A DNA stretch of 64,000 nt from Marinimicrobium hydrolyticum (lineage in GTDB: Bacteria; Pseudomonadota; Gammaproteobacteria; Pseudomonadales; Cellvibrionaceae): NCBI RefSeq assembly GCF_030848505.1, contig NZ_JAVDDU010000002.1, positions 496,001-560,000 of the forward strand, in the 5' to 3' direction. The first letter of the stretch is position 1; every line of letters starts with the position of its first letter. The position numbers were made by a program, and so were the translations under genes. Shown here one piece after another: positions 18,486 through 27,089 of the stretch. A model generated the notes under the pieces. It did not search any database. It was given only the letters and a program-made list of their open reading frames with translations, and was not told where the DNA came from.

Positions 18486-18956
18486 TCAGGCGCCTACCAG
18501 CTCTTTGTGGGCCGTATGCAATATGGCGATCATGCGATCTTCGGCGCTAAAGCGGGTTTCCAGGGTTTCTCCCAAATGAGAGAGGTCCCGCTCCAGGGCT
18601 TCCAGATCGTCGGTCTCGAGATACTTATCGTTAAAATCCAAGACCTCGGCCGTGGTTTGGTCCACTTTGGTAATCAGGCGTTCGGCTTCACGTAGCCCTT
18701 CCTCATCACCAAACTCGCGCCCTTCTTTTATGAGTTGGTCGTATATTTCGAAGTGTCCGGCGGAAACATAGTCCACCAAAATTTCGCACAAGTAACGCAG
18801 CTTACCGCCGCGTACCTGATCGCTGTGTTCAGGCTCTTTCAGCGCGCTCAAGGCACAGTACTCCACCAGCATGAGGCGACGCGCCTCCAGCCAGCGGTCA
18901 ATCAATTTACTCACGCCGCCCCAACGTTCTTCGGCCGTTTTACAGTCTTCTAGCAT
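18486..18956 (-). CDS. rsd: Rsd/AlgQ anti-sigma-70 regulator
   Basis: A 156-residue helical protein of the Rsd/AlgQ family, which binds region 4 of sigma-70 and shifts RNA polymerase toward alternative sigma factors. Family landmarks are SKLIDRWLEARRLMLVEYC at the start, DYVSAGHFEIYDQL in the middle and LGETLETRFSAEDRMI near the end. AGGA lies seven bases before the ATG. It sits between a WD40 lipoprotein gene and dsbB, equivalent to the algQ-dsbH arrangement of pseudomonads. Confidence 0.93.
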   Translation of the reverse strand: MLEDCKTAEERWGGVSKLIDRWLEARRLMLVEYCALSALKEPEHSDQVRGGKLRYLCEILVDYVSAGHFEIYDQLIKEGREFGDEEGLREAERLITKVDQTTAEVLDFNDKYLETDDLEALERDLSHLGETLETRFSAEDRMIAILHTAHKELVGA

Positions 18957-19073
18957 AGGTTAGTCCTATTAATTACTTCACTCTGGCAATGACTTCACTG
19001 CGGCGCGGCGTTCTCACGAGCGCTCTGTAAAACCCACAATAGGCCATTCAGCTCGTAGCGGCAAGTGGTGTGG

Positions 19074-19559
19074 TTAGCGCCGGACGAACTGCCAAACATT
19101 CAGTGCGGCGAGCGCCACGAACGCCAGCAAAGTCCAGCCCGGAATGCTCACACCAAGAAAAGTCCAACTGACTTCGGCGCAGTTGCCATCGCCGGTAATC
19201 ATTACTCTGAGCGTGTCCAAAAAAGGAAACACATCCAGCATATAGTACAAATCCGGCCCACAAGCAGGCACTCGATCCGGGGGTAGGCTCTGAAGCCACA
19301 ATTGTCGAGTGGAAAAACCACCGCCAATGACCGCTGCCAACAGTCCCAAACTGGCGTACACGCGCCGCCCCAGGCGCCGCGGGTGATGCACAAAAGCCAC
19401 CAGCGCCAGCAGCCCGACGAGCGCGACAAACACGCGCTGCGTCATGCACAAGGGACAGGGCACCAAGCCCATGACGTGCTCCATGTACAGAGCAATGGCA
19501 AGCAAGAGAGAACAAGCGAAGACAATCAGGAAGTTGGTCTGGCGTACACTGGGTAACAT
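19074..19559 (-). CDS. dsbB: Disulfide bond formation protein B
   Basis: An inner-membrane protein of 161 residues with four predicted helices that reoxidises DsbA and passes electrons to quinones. The first cysteine pair is CPLC after helix 1. The second pair is in the periplasmic loop, in VPACGPDL and GDGNCAEVS. I use the ATG at 19559; a TTG four codons earlier is less likely. Its place next to rsd/algQ matches Pseudomonas dsbH. Confidence 0.93.
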   Translation of the reverse strand: MLPSVRQTNFLIVFACSLLLAIALYMEHVMGLVPCPLCMTQRVFVALVGLLALVAFVHHPRRLGRRVYASLGLLAAVIGGGFSTRQLWLQSLPPDRVPACGPDLYYMLDVFPFLDTLRVMITGDGNCAEVSWTFLGVSIPGWTLLAFVALAALNVWQFVRR

Positions 19560-19719
19560 AAAGGGTCTCAAAGGGACGGAACGGAACCGCGCAACTAAGC
19601 CGCCAAGGCGAAGCGACCGGCCGTTAGACGCGCCGCTCGGCCAGAGTTCGGGTTCTGGCGTATATTTGAGCTATTATAGTGTATTACAGGACCGCAAAGG
19701 CAACGACCGAGACACATTT

Positions 19720-20166
19720 ATGAACCACGCGTATCGCCTCCCCGCCGCTCTTCCCAGCAAACGATTTCTGCTGACCATCGCGCTGCTGGCACTCGCCGTT
19801 GTGAGCGTCGGAGCTTGGGCGCAGGATGGACAACGGCAGGACGGTGGCATTTACGTGCCCCTAGGTGAAGCTCTGGTGGTCAACTATGGGGGGCCGGGCC
19901 GGCTTAAGTACCTGCGCGCCGATGTCTCGCTCCGAGTCCGAAACTCCACGGATGCCGCCATCGTTCGGCACCACATGCCCCTGATTCGAGGCAACTTGGT
20001 GCTGCTGTTTAGCCGCCAGGACGAAGAGGCCGTCAATACCCAAACCGGCCGGGAACAGTTGCGCCAACTAGCCCTGGAAGAGACCAATCAACTGCTCACG
20101 GAAGAGGAAGGTCAAGCCAACTTGGTGAGGGATTTGCTGTTCAGCAACTTTGTTGTGCAGCGCTAA
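19720..20166 (+). CDS. FliL-family single-pass membrane protein
   Basis: A 148-residue protein starting at the ATG at 19720. One hydrophobic helix (FLLTIALLALAVVSVGAWA) is followed by a periplasmic domain with the FliL pattern: a beta segment (KYLRADVSLRVRN), then IRGNLVLLFSRQDEEAVNTQTG and a C-terminal helix ending LLFSNFVVQR. FliL proteins associate with the flagellar basal body and stators. No flagellar genes are nearby. Lone FliL-like genes beside gshA occur in related gammaproteobacteria, so this is probably a paralogue with a separate or accessory role. Confidence 0.8.
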   Translation: MNHAYRLPAALPSKRFLLTIALLALAVVSVGAWAQDGQRQDGGIYVPLGEALVVNYGGPGRLKYLRADVSLRVRNSTDAAIVRHHMPLIRGNLVLLFSRQDEEAVNTQTGREQLRQLALEETNQLLTEEEGQANLVRDLLFSNFVVQR

Positions 20167-20175
20167 GGGCGCCGC

Positions 20176-21789
20176 TTAACACGGCTGGGGGCTTTCCTGG
20201 CAGCACCGGTACTGCTCATAGTAGCGGCGCAGATACTCCTCAAAGGTTACCCCTTCCGCTTGTTCAAGTGCTTGCTGGTCAGCCAGCGACACTTCAGCCA
20301 AGTGACGATGCGCGCCCAGGGATTCCGGCGTCAACGGCCGATCCTCAAAATCTTTTCTGTGTTGCTCTGCCAGCTTCATGACCAGCCGGGAAAAGCTCAC
20401 GCCCTGCTGTTTCATATCCGCCAGGATACGAGCCGAGGGGGTGAGCTCGGGATGGCCCAGCTTCGCCTTTTGATGCTCCACGGCCGCGCGGAAATGTCCG
20501 TCGCCCTGCGACTGATCCAGTAGCGCAGCACAGTCCGACATCTCCTCCAGCAACTCCCTAGCCCATTCGTCCATGGCTCGTTCACCGCCCCCGTTCCAGA
20601 GCTTAAGCCCGGGCTCTCGGCCTCGGTAGACAATGCGTTTTTGGTTTTCCTGGATGTGCCGATACTCTTGCTGTTCGGTAATGGGGCTGTCGCTGAGTAG
20701 ACAATGGATCAGGAATGCGTCCATAAAATGCATCTGCTCTGAACCGATACCCAGAGGGTGATAAGGGTCCAGATCGACACAGCGCACCTCCACGTACTCC
20801 ACACCGCGCAAACGCAATGCCTGCAGAGCTGTTTCACCAAAACGAGTGGTGCGCTTGGGACGAACACTGCTGTAAAACTCATTTTCAATCTGCAGCAAGC
20901 TGGTATTGAGCTGCTGGTAATGACCTTGAGCGTCTTTCACGCCGACGGCCTGGTAATCCGGGTGGGGCCGGGTAATGGCGCCACACAAGGTATTCAGGTA
21001 ACTGGGCAAGTCGTTGTAACACACCAGCAGGGACTGTTGAGCCGCACTTTGGTAACCCAGGTCACCCATGCGCAGGGACGTGGCGTAAGGCGAGTAAAAC
21101 GTCTCCCGGTCATCACCAAAAGGCTCGAGCTGGTGCTCGCGCCCTTCTACAAAGGATCTGGATACGGCAGGCGCAGCGCCGAAGAGGTAGATCAGCAACC
21201 AGAAATGCCGGCGGAAATTGCGAATCAGGTCGAAGTAGCGCTGGGTTTTGTACTCTTGCAAAGACTGCTGATCGCCTTCTTGAACCTGCAACTCGCGCCA
21301 GAATTCATCCGGCAGGGAAAAGTTGTAGTGCACCCCGGCAATGGTTTGCATTTTCCGGCCATAGCGGTGCCCGAGCCCGAGGCGATACACGGTTTTCATG
21401 GTGCCACTATTGGAGCTTCCGTAGCGCGCAACCGGTATCTGCGCATCGTCGCCCAGCGAGCACGGCATACTGGCTGGCCAGAGCAACTCATCACCAATGG
21501 AGGCGTAGGTGTAGCGGTGAATCCGATCCAATTGCTGCAAGATTGAGCCAACCCGATTAAAGGGCTCAGTAATAAATTCCAGAAGGGCTTCACTGTAATC
21601 CGTGGTGACATGAGGGTGCGTGAGTGCCGAGCCTAGCGCGCGGGGATGCTCAGTTTGCGCCAGCGCTCCGGCGGGTGTTACGCGCAGACTTTCCTTCTCC
21701 ACCCCTCGAAGGATTCCCCCCAGGGCACGGTTAGGGTCAGAGCCGCCAAAATGCTTCAGGTGCTTAGCGTATCGACTGGAATGGGGCAA
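20176..21789 (-). CDS. gshA: Glutamate-cysteine ligase
   Basis: A 537-residue ligase of the proteobacterial type 1 class that makes gamma-glutamylcysteine, the first step of glutathione synthesis. Landmarks are the N-terminal GILRGVEKESLRVTPAG with the metal-binding glutamates, the HYNFSLP segment, and EVRCVDLDPYHPLGI. The start is a TTG at 21789 with a good GAGG ribosome site seven bases before it; no better-placed ATG exists. It is convergent with the FliL-like gene, 9 bp apart. Confidence 0.96.
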   Translation of the reverse strand: MPHSSRYAKHLKHFGGSDPNRALGGILRGVEKESLRVTPAGALAQTEHPRALGSALTHPHVTTDYSEALLEFITEPFNRVGSILQQLDRIHRYTYASIGDELLWPASMPCSLGDDAQIPVARYGSSNSGTMKTVYRLGLGHRYGRKMQTIAGVHYNFSLPDEFWRELQVQEGDQQSLQEYKTQRYFDLIRNFRRHFWLLIYLFGAAPAVSRSFVEGREHQLEPFGDDRETFYSPYATSLRMGDLGYQSAAQQSLLVCYNDLPSYLNTLCGAITRPHPDYQAVGVKDAQGHYQQLNTSLLQIENEFYSSVRPKRTTRFGETALQALRLRGVEYVEVRCVDLDPYHPLGIGSEQMHFMDAFLIHCLLSDSPITEQQEYRHIQENQKRIVYRGREPGLKLWNGGGERAMDEWARELLEEMSDCAALLDQSQGDGHFRAAVEHQKAKLGHPELTPSARILADMKQQGVSFSRLVMKLAEQHRKDFEDRPLTPESLGAHRHLAEVSLADQQALEQAEGVTFEEYLRRYYEQYRCCQESPQPC

Positions 21790-21856
21790 GGTGAATCCTC
21801 AAGTAAGGCGACGGCTCACTCACGCCGCACGGCAAAGATCTGTGGCTCGGATGACG

Positions 21857-22165
21857 TCACTCTTCCACATTGGAAAGCATGTCGTCCATCACCGCTTCCG
21901 CGTCTTTACTGTCTTTGGCCGGACGGGGTTGGGCCGGGGGCAGATCCTCGGGGGCGATCACCGGTAGGCCGCGCTCATCAACCGGGCACAACATCAAGGT
22001 AATCCGCTGAGTGTAATCCTTAGCGCTGATCTCCACGCGCTGATTCACCGCTTCATCTTTGTGAGGCGTCTTGAACAGGCTATTGCGATCACGCCCATCC
22101 AACCACTCTTTTTGCTTGCTGAGAAACAGTTTGTCTTGGTTCTGGAGTATGTAAAGCTCGCTCAT
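21857..22165 (-). CDS. Conserved hypothetical protein beside gshA
   Basis: A 102-residue cytosolic protein I cannot assign. The first half (MSELYILQNQDKLFLSKQKE) looks folded, with aromatic and charged residues. The segment AVNQRVEISAKDYTQRITL may form beta strands. The last third is Pro/Asp/Glu-rich and probably disordered. It precedes gshA on the same strand with a 67-bp gap and may be co-transcribed. Confidence 0.6.
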   Translation of the reverse strand: MSELYILQNQDKLFLSKQKEWLDGRDRNSLFKTPHKDEAVNQRVEISAKDYTQRITLMLCPVDERGLPVIAPEDLPPAQPRPAKDSKDAEAVMDDMLSNVEE

Positions 22166-22399
22166 TGATCACCGTACAGCGTTTGGAAGCATCTTAATTC
22201 CCGGGCGATACCGGTCGGTCGAGACGGAATTGTTCAGGGTTACGGCGGCAGTTGCAAGGGGTTTTTTGGGGGACATCCTGGCCACAGGATACCCACCTCG
22301 GTCGCACCCTCAGAAGCGCTTCCGGCGCCGGCATTCGACAGCTTTACCCCCTTCATCCGAGGCCATTCAGCGCCCTATGGAGACTACGGAGCCCGATAT

Positions 22400-22413
22400 A
22401 GGAAACGTTTTCA
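22400..22413. promoter_or_regulatory. LacI-type operator candidate, distal
   Basis: AGGAAACGTTTTCA, matching 12 of 14 positions of the perfect palindrome TGAAAACGTTTTCA, with a central CpG typical of LacI-family sites. The right half-site is perfect. It lies 305 bp upstream of the proximal copy. Confidence 0.5.
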
Positions 22414-22717
22414 GGAACAGGTGCCACAACGGTATTGGTTATACTCTTCCTTAATAAGTACTCCTCCATCCCCCCAAAGATGCTTATAAACAACCCTTAT
22501 TCGAGCCTCGAATTCCCTCGAACGATATTGAATTAATTGCTTATAATTCAGACAGTTACGGACAACAATCAGAGCCAAACGCAGGCCATCCCTATGGCCA
22601 AGATTGGTCAATCGCACCACCTGCACGACCTGGGGTCAGAAAAACGCTTGCATCCCCAAAGCCAGTCACGGCATACTGCCATCAAGTCTCATTTGGCGCT
22701 CTAACGGCGCCCAAAAA

Positions 22718-22731
22718 TGAAAACGTTTCTA
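22718..22731. promoter_or_regulatory. LacI-type operator candidate, proximal to regulator gene
   Basis: TGAAAACGTTTCTA, also 12 of 14 matches to TGAAAACGTTTTCA, with a perfect left half-site. It sits 31 bp before the regulator start codon, so it could mediate autoregulation. On the opposite strand it shares a 12-base core (GAAACGTTTTCA) with the distal copy. Confidence 0.6.
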
Positions 22732-22762
22732 TTTTGGAGTACGCCTGCGGGCCCCATACACT

Positions 22763-23818
22763 GTGTCCATTAAAGAAGTCGCGAAAATTGCCGGAGTATC
22801 TATCTCCACCGTGTCCCGCTGTCTGAACAGCCCGGACCAGGTGAAGAGCAAGACCTTGGCCGCGGTTCAGTCCGCCATTGCGCAGACGGGCTATGCCCCC
22901 AATGCGCTCGCACGCAACTTCCGCCGAGGCAAAACCGGCTTGGTCATGGTGGTACTGCAATCGGTGGGGCTACCTTTCTGGGAGGGCGTCATGCGCGGTA
23001 TCAACGGGGTCGCTCAAGAAGAAGGCTACTCCATTTTGATTCGAGAAACCGCCAGTAGCCCTCCGGAGCTGGACGAGTATTGCAAAATGGTTATGTCCAA
23101 AGAGGCTGACGGCATCATCATTCTCGCCAGTCCCTCGCCCTTTGCCGGAGCGAGTGCTTACTCCACTCAGGATCGCCGGACACCGATCGTGCTAGGCTGT
23201 GAAAACGTCACCGATGAGCTGGCCCATATTCCCAGCGTGCGAGTGGACAACCGACGCGCCGCCAGTGAAGCCACTCAGTACCTGCTACAACTGGGGCATG
23301 AACGGATAGGATTTATCGCCGGCTCGCGCAGCTCACTGCTTACCCGAGACCGAGAGCGCGGCTACTGGGATGCAATGAAATCCAGCCCGCTCGGCCAACA
23401 CCGGGACTGGGTAGCCAACGGCGACCAAAGTATTGATGGCGCACGCCGGGCAACGCGCAAGTTGCTCAGCCTCGATGCGCCACCCACCGCCATCTTTTGC
23501 GCCAATGACGAAATGGCCATGGCTTCTATCTACGAGATCAAGCGCAGTGGCTTGCGGGTACCGGAAGATGTGTCCGTGGTCGGTTTCGACGACATTCGCT
23601 ACGCGGCCATTATGGATCCACCGCTGACCACCGTGGTACAGCCGACAGAAGAAATTGGCGAACGCACCATGCGCCGCTTACTGAACGCCATCGAAGGGCG
23701 GGACATTGGTGAGGCCCCGGAAATTGTTGAACATCGGCTGATTGTGCGCGAGTCCACCGCACCACCGCGAGCAGCCGGAAACACTGACGAGCCACAGCGA
23801 TTAAGGGCGTCATCTTAA
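22763..23818 (+). CDS. LacI-family transcriptional regulator of the xylose locus
   Basis: A 351-residue repressor-type regulator. The N-terminal helix-turn-helix is SIKEVAKIAGVSISTVSRCL, with a hinge helix around NALARNFRRGKTG. A periplasmic-binding-protein-like effector domain follows (residues about 60-335), including AIFCANDEMAMA and VSVVGFDDIRYAAIMDPPLTT. The start is GTG at 22763. Located directly before xylB, xylA and a sugar porter gene, it most likely responds to xylose or a xylose-derived metabolite. This is a LacI-type regulator, unlike the AraC-type XylR of E. coli. Effector assignment is inference from context. Confidence 0.9.
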   Translation: MSIKEVAKIAGVSISTVSRCLNSPDQVKSKTLAAVQSAIAQTGYAPNALARNFRRGKTGLVMVVLQSVGLPFWEGVMRGINGVAQEEGYSILIRETASSPPELDEYCKMVMSKEADGIIILASPSPFAGASAYSTQDRRTPIVLGCENVTDELAHIPSVRVDNRRAASEATQYLLQLGHERIGFIAGSRSSLLTRDRERGYWDAMKSSPLGQHRDWVANGDQSIDGARRATRKLLSLDAPPTAIFCANDEMAMASIYEIKRSGLRVPEDVSVVGFDDIRYAAIMDPPLTTVVQPTEEIGERTMRRLLNAIEGRDIGEAPEIVEHRLIVRESTAPPRAAGNTDEPQRLRASS

Positions 23819-23880
23819 AGAACAGGCCGGGCATGCTTCAGCCCGCTAACGTAACAACAGCAACTGAGACGAGTGAAACT

Positions 23881-25371
23881 ATGTATTTTCTTGGATTAGA
23901 CATCGGCAGCTCCTCCGTCAAGCTGGCCGTCATTGACGGCGAGAGTGGCGAGCGCGTGGCCAACGCCACCTACCCTCCTCAGGAGATGGCCATTCAGGCC
24001 CCGCAGTCCGGCTGGGCTGAACAGGCGCCGGAAGACTGGTGGGATGCCATCAAGAAAGGCTGCGCGCAAATGTGGCAGGCCAAGCCGGAGCTGAAAGACA
24101 AAATCGGCGCCATCGGCATTTCCTATCAGATGCACGGCCTAGTAGCCGTGGACGACAAGGGCGAAGTCTTGCGCCCCTCCATCATCTGGTGCGACAGCCG
24201 TGCCGTAGGTACGGGCGAAGCCGCTTGTGAGGCTCTAGGTCGGGATTGGTGCATGGAGCACCTGCTCAACTCCCCGGGCAACTTCACCGCCGCTAAGCTG
24301 CGCTGGGTACAGGAAAACCAACCGGACATTTACGCGCGCATCGATAAGATATTGCTGCCAGGTGACTACATCGCCCTGAAACTTACTGGCGAGTGCACCA
24401 CCACCGCCTCCGGCTTGTCCGAAGGGGTTATGTGGGATTTCTCCGAAAACCAGGTCGCCAGCAAACTGCTGGATCACTGGCAAATCGACCCCAGCTTGGT
24501 AGCCCGTCAGGTGCCCAACCTGGGCGTCTCCGGTGAAGTGTCCGAGCAGGCCGCCGCCGAGCTGGGCATTAATGCCGGCGCCAAGCTGGCGTTCCGAGCC
24601 GGTGACCAGGTGGCCAACGCTTTCAGCCTGAATGTGCTGGAGCCGGGCGAAGTGGCCACCACCGCAGGTACGTCCGGCGTGGTGTACGCGGTGACCGACA
24701 AGAATATTGCCGACCCCGATCAACGCATCAATACCTTTCTGCACGTCAACAAAGATGCCCAGGCGCACAACGGCCTACTGGCCTGCATTAACGGCGCCGG
24801 CCGCATGAACAGCTGGTTGCGCAATGTGTTGAGCGCGGGCGGCGATGTTTCCTACCCGAAGTTGAACGAGTTCGCCGAGCAGGCGGAAATCGGCAGCGAT
24901 GGCCTGACCGTGCACCCGTTTGGCAATGGCGCTGAGCGGCTGCTGCAAAATCGTCAACTGTCCGGCCAGATGTCCGGCCTCGATTTGAACCGGCACGGCC
25001 TGCCTCATTTGGCTCGTGCTACTCAGGAAGGCGTTGCCTGCGCCATGAACATGGGCTTTGAACTGATCAAAGGCTTGGGCGCCAGCACGAACCTGGTGCG
25101 CGCGGGCCACAGCAATATGTTCTTGAGCCCGCTGTTCAGCCAGGCATTCGTGAACATGACCCAAGCGCCGCTGGAGCTGTACCAAACCGACAGCGCCGAC
25201 GGTGTGGCACGCGCCGCCGCTTGGGGCAGTGACTACTATTCCAACCGTACCGATGTGTTCCGCAGCCTGACGCGCATTAAAGTGATCGAGCCGGAAGCCG
25301 CTCTGCAGAGCCAGTATCAGGCTGTGTACGGGCGCTGGCGCGAGCACCTGGATCGATTGTTAGCGCAGTAA
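23881..25371 (+). CDS. xylB: Xylulokinase
   Basis: A 496-residue FGGY-family sugar kinase that phosphorylates D-xylulose to xylulose 5-phosphate. The start is the ATG at 23881, giving the family opening MYFLGLDIGSSSVKLAVID. Other landmarks are the substrate loop ISYQMHGLVAVD, the catalytic aspartate region RAGDQVANAFSLN, and the nucleotide-binding segment with AGTSGVVY. It lies 62 bp after the regulator and 84 bp before xylA. Confidence 0.95.
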   Translation: MYFLGLDIGSSSVKLAVIDGESGERVANATYPPQEMAIQAPQSGWAEQAPEDWWDAIKKGCAQMWQAKPELKDKIGAIGISYQMHGLVAVDDKGEVLRPSIIWCDSRAVGTGEAACEALGRDWCMEHLLNSPGNFTAAKLRWVQENQPDIYARIDKILLPGDYIALKLTGECTTTASGLSEGVMWDFSENQVASKLLDHWQIDPSLVARQVPNLGVSGEVSEQAAAELGINAGAKLAFRAGDQVANAFSLNVLEPGEVATTAGTSGVVYAVTDKNIADPDQRINTFLHVNKDAQAHNGLLACINGAGRMNSWLRNVLSAGGDVSYPKLNEFAEQAEIGSDGLTVHPFGNGAERLLQNRQLSGQMSGLDLNRHGLPHLARATQEGVACAMNMGFELIKGLGASTNLVRAGHSNMFLSPLFSQAFVNMTQAPLELYQTDSADGVARAAAWGSDYYSNRTDVFRSLTRIKVIEPEAALQSQYQAVYGRWREHLDRLLAQ

Positions 25372-25455
25372 CGTTTTTGACTCACGTGGAGTCACGCCCC
25401 CGGCAGTGGCTCCGTTATTTTTAACCTATCCATGACAACAGCAAGGATTTTTCCT

Positions 25456-26787
25456 ATGAGTATTACCCTCGGTGATAAAGAGTACTTCCCCGGCGTTGGC
25501 AAAATTGCCTATGAAGGTCCGGAATCCGATAACCCGCTTGCATTCAAATGGTACGACGAGAACAAAGTCGTCGCCGGCAAAACCATGAAAGAACACTTCC
25601 GCTTCGCGGTTTGTTACTGGCACACCTTCTGTGGCGCTGGTCACGATCCCTTCGGCCCTGGCCCCTTTGTTTTCCCCTGGGCCCAGGCCAAAGACGAAGC
25701 CACTCGTTCACGCATGAAAATGGACGCGGCGTTCGAGTTCATCACCAAGCTGGGCGCGCCCTACTACTGCTTCCACGACGTTGACCTGATCGAAGAAGGC
25801 GACAGCCGTGCGGAAACCGCCAAGCGCCTGCAGGCGATCGTTGAGTACGCTAAGCAGAAGCAAAAGGACTCCGGCGTTAAACTGCTGTGGGGCACTTCCA
25901 ACCTGTTCAGCAACCCGCGCTTTATGAACGGTGCTTCCACCAACCCCGACTTCAATGTCGTCGCTTATGCTGGCGCACAGCTGAAAGACGCGCTGGATGC
26001 GACCATTGAACTGAGCGGTGAAAACTACGTGTTCTGGGGCGGCCGCGAAGGTTACATGAGCCTGCTCAACACCGACATGAAGCGCGAGCAAGAACACCTG
26101 GCCCGCTTCCTGACCATGGCTCGCGACTACGGCCGCGCCAATGGCTTTAAGGGTAACTTCCTGATCGAGCCCAAGCCCATGGAGCCCACCAAGCACCAGT
26201 ACGATTTCGACAGCGAAACCGTTATCGGCTTCCTGCGTCATCACGGCCTGGACAAAGATTTCAAACTGAACATCGAAACCAACCACGCCACTCTGGCCCA
26301 GCACACCATGGACCACGAGATGCAAGTTGCTGCCAACGCCGGCATGCTGGGTTCCATCGACGCCAACCGCGGCGACTACCAGAACTCTTGGGACACTGAC
26401 CAGTTCCCTTACAACATCAACGAAACTGTTGAGATGATGCTGGTACTGCTGCGTCATGGCGGCTTCCAGGGCGGCGGTGTCAACTTTGACGCTAAGCGTC
26501 GTCGCAACTCCACTGACCTGAACGACACCTTCCACGGCCACATTGGCGGTATGGATGTGTTCGCCCGGTCACTGCTGATTGCTGATGATCTGATTCAGAA
26601 GTCACCCCTGGAAAAAATGCGCGAAGAGCGTTATGCCTCCTTCGATAGCGGCAAAGGTTCCGACTTCGAAAAAGGCAAACTGACTCTGGAGCAACTGGCT
26701 GAAATCGGCAACGCCGGTGGCGAGCCCAAGCAGACCAGCGGCCAGCAGGAGCTGTACGAGAACATCATCAACCGGTATGTTCGCTAA
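25456..26787 (+). CDS. xylA: Xylose isomerase
   Basis: A 443-residue class II xylose isomerase converting D-xylose to D-xylulose. The start is the ATG at 25456, with AAGGA upstream, giving [19 protein letters not shown]. The catalytic histidine is in YYCFHDVDL. Metal ligands are in the [17 protein letters not shown] region and in [17 protein letters not shown]. The long N-terminal extension is typical of class II enzymes. With XylB and the following porter it forms the pentose uptake and isomerase pathway. Confidence 0.97.
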   Translation: MSITLGDKEYFPGVGKIAYEGPESDNPLAFKWYDENKVVAGKTMKEHFRFAVCYWHTFCGAGHDPFGPGPFVFPWAQAKDEATRSRMKMDAAFEFITKLGAPYYCFHDVDLIEEGDSRAETAKRLQAIVEYAKQKQKDSGVKLLWGTSNLFSNPRFMNGASTNPDFNVVAYAGAQLKDALDATIELSGENYVFWGGREGYMSLLNTDMKREQEHLARFLTMARDYGRANGFKGNFLIEPKPMEPTKHQYDFDSETVIGFLRHHGLDKDFKLNIETNHATLAQHTMDHEMQVAANAGMLGSIDANRGDYQNSWDTDQFPYNINETVEMMLVLLRHGGFQGGGVNFDAKRRRNSTDLNDTFHGHIGGMDVFARSLLIADDLIQKSPLEKMREERYASFDSGKGSDFEKGKLTLEQLAEIGNAGGEPKQTSGQQELYENIINRYVR

Positions 26788-26869
26788 GCCGGCACGGCAA
26801 AACCTGAATGTGTCGAGGAGGCATGATTGCTTCCTCGGCCCAATCGGGTTAATTTAGTCGTACCTCAGA

Positions 26870-26897
26870 CGGGGTGGAAGCTTGGCTTTCCACCCCG
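26870..26897 (+). terminator. Terminator after xylA
   Basis: Perfect 10-bp stem (CGGGGTGGAA / TTCCACCCCG), eight-base loop, followed by TTGTTTT. It separates xylBA from the downstream transporter gene. Confidence 0.85.
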
Positions 26898-26983
26898 TTG
26901 TTTTATCTGGGGCATAAAAAAATAACGTGAGACAGCATTCATCCAGCTTGGAAGGACGCTCTAGCCCATTCAACGTGTGACTT

Positions 26984-27042
26984 GAATGGATTCCCGTCCC
27001 CATTTGGGGTCGAGGATGACGTTCCTGCGCGGGAATGACTCC
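26984..27042. repeat. REP-like element remnant
   Basis: Contains GGATTCCCG near one end and CGGGAATGAC near the other, the signature of widespread intergenic REP/MITE-like elements that end in inverted TTCCCG/CGGGAA. The middle is imperfect. It lies in the 302-bp gap between xylA and the transporter gene; no second copy was noticed in the window. Confidence 0.4.
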
Positions 27043-27089
27043 AGCTAGAGATTCCTTAACGTCTTTACAATAAAGTAAAAGGTAGCGTC

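Larger units (their letters stand above)
22166..22762. promoter_or_regulatory. Long intergenic region upstream of xylose regulator
   Basis: About 600 bp without a convincing gene. It separates the small gene near gshA (minus) from the LacI-type regulator (plus). It contains two 14-bp LacI-type operator candidates (listed separately) and a perfect 10-bp palindrome GAAGCGCTTC at 22313-22322. A minus-strand frame at 22411-22626 has no recognisable product. Confidence 0.5.

Noticed and set aside
20758-21546. 262-codon frame antisense to gshA
   Set aside because: Shadow; the sense frame is a complete gshA.
22411-22626. 71-codon minus-strand frame in the xylose regulator upstream region
   Set aside because: No ribosome site, no domain and odd composition; more likely part of the regulatory region.
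25708-26541. 277-codon frame antisense to xylA
   Set aside because: Shadow of a strongly biased gene; no ribosome site or recognisable domain.
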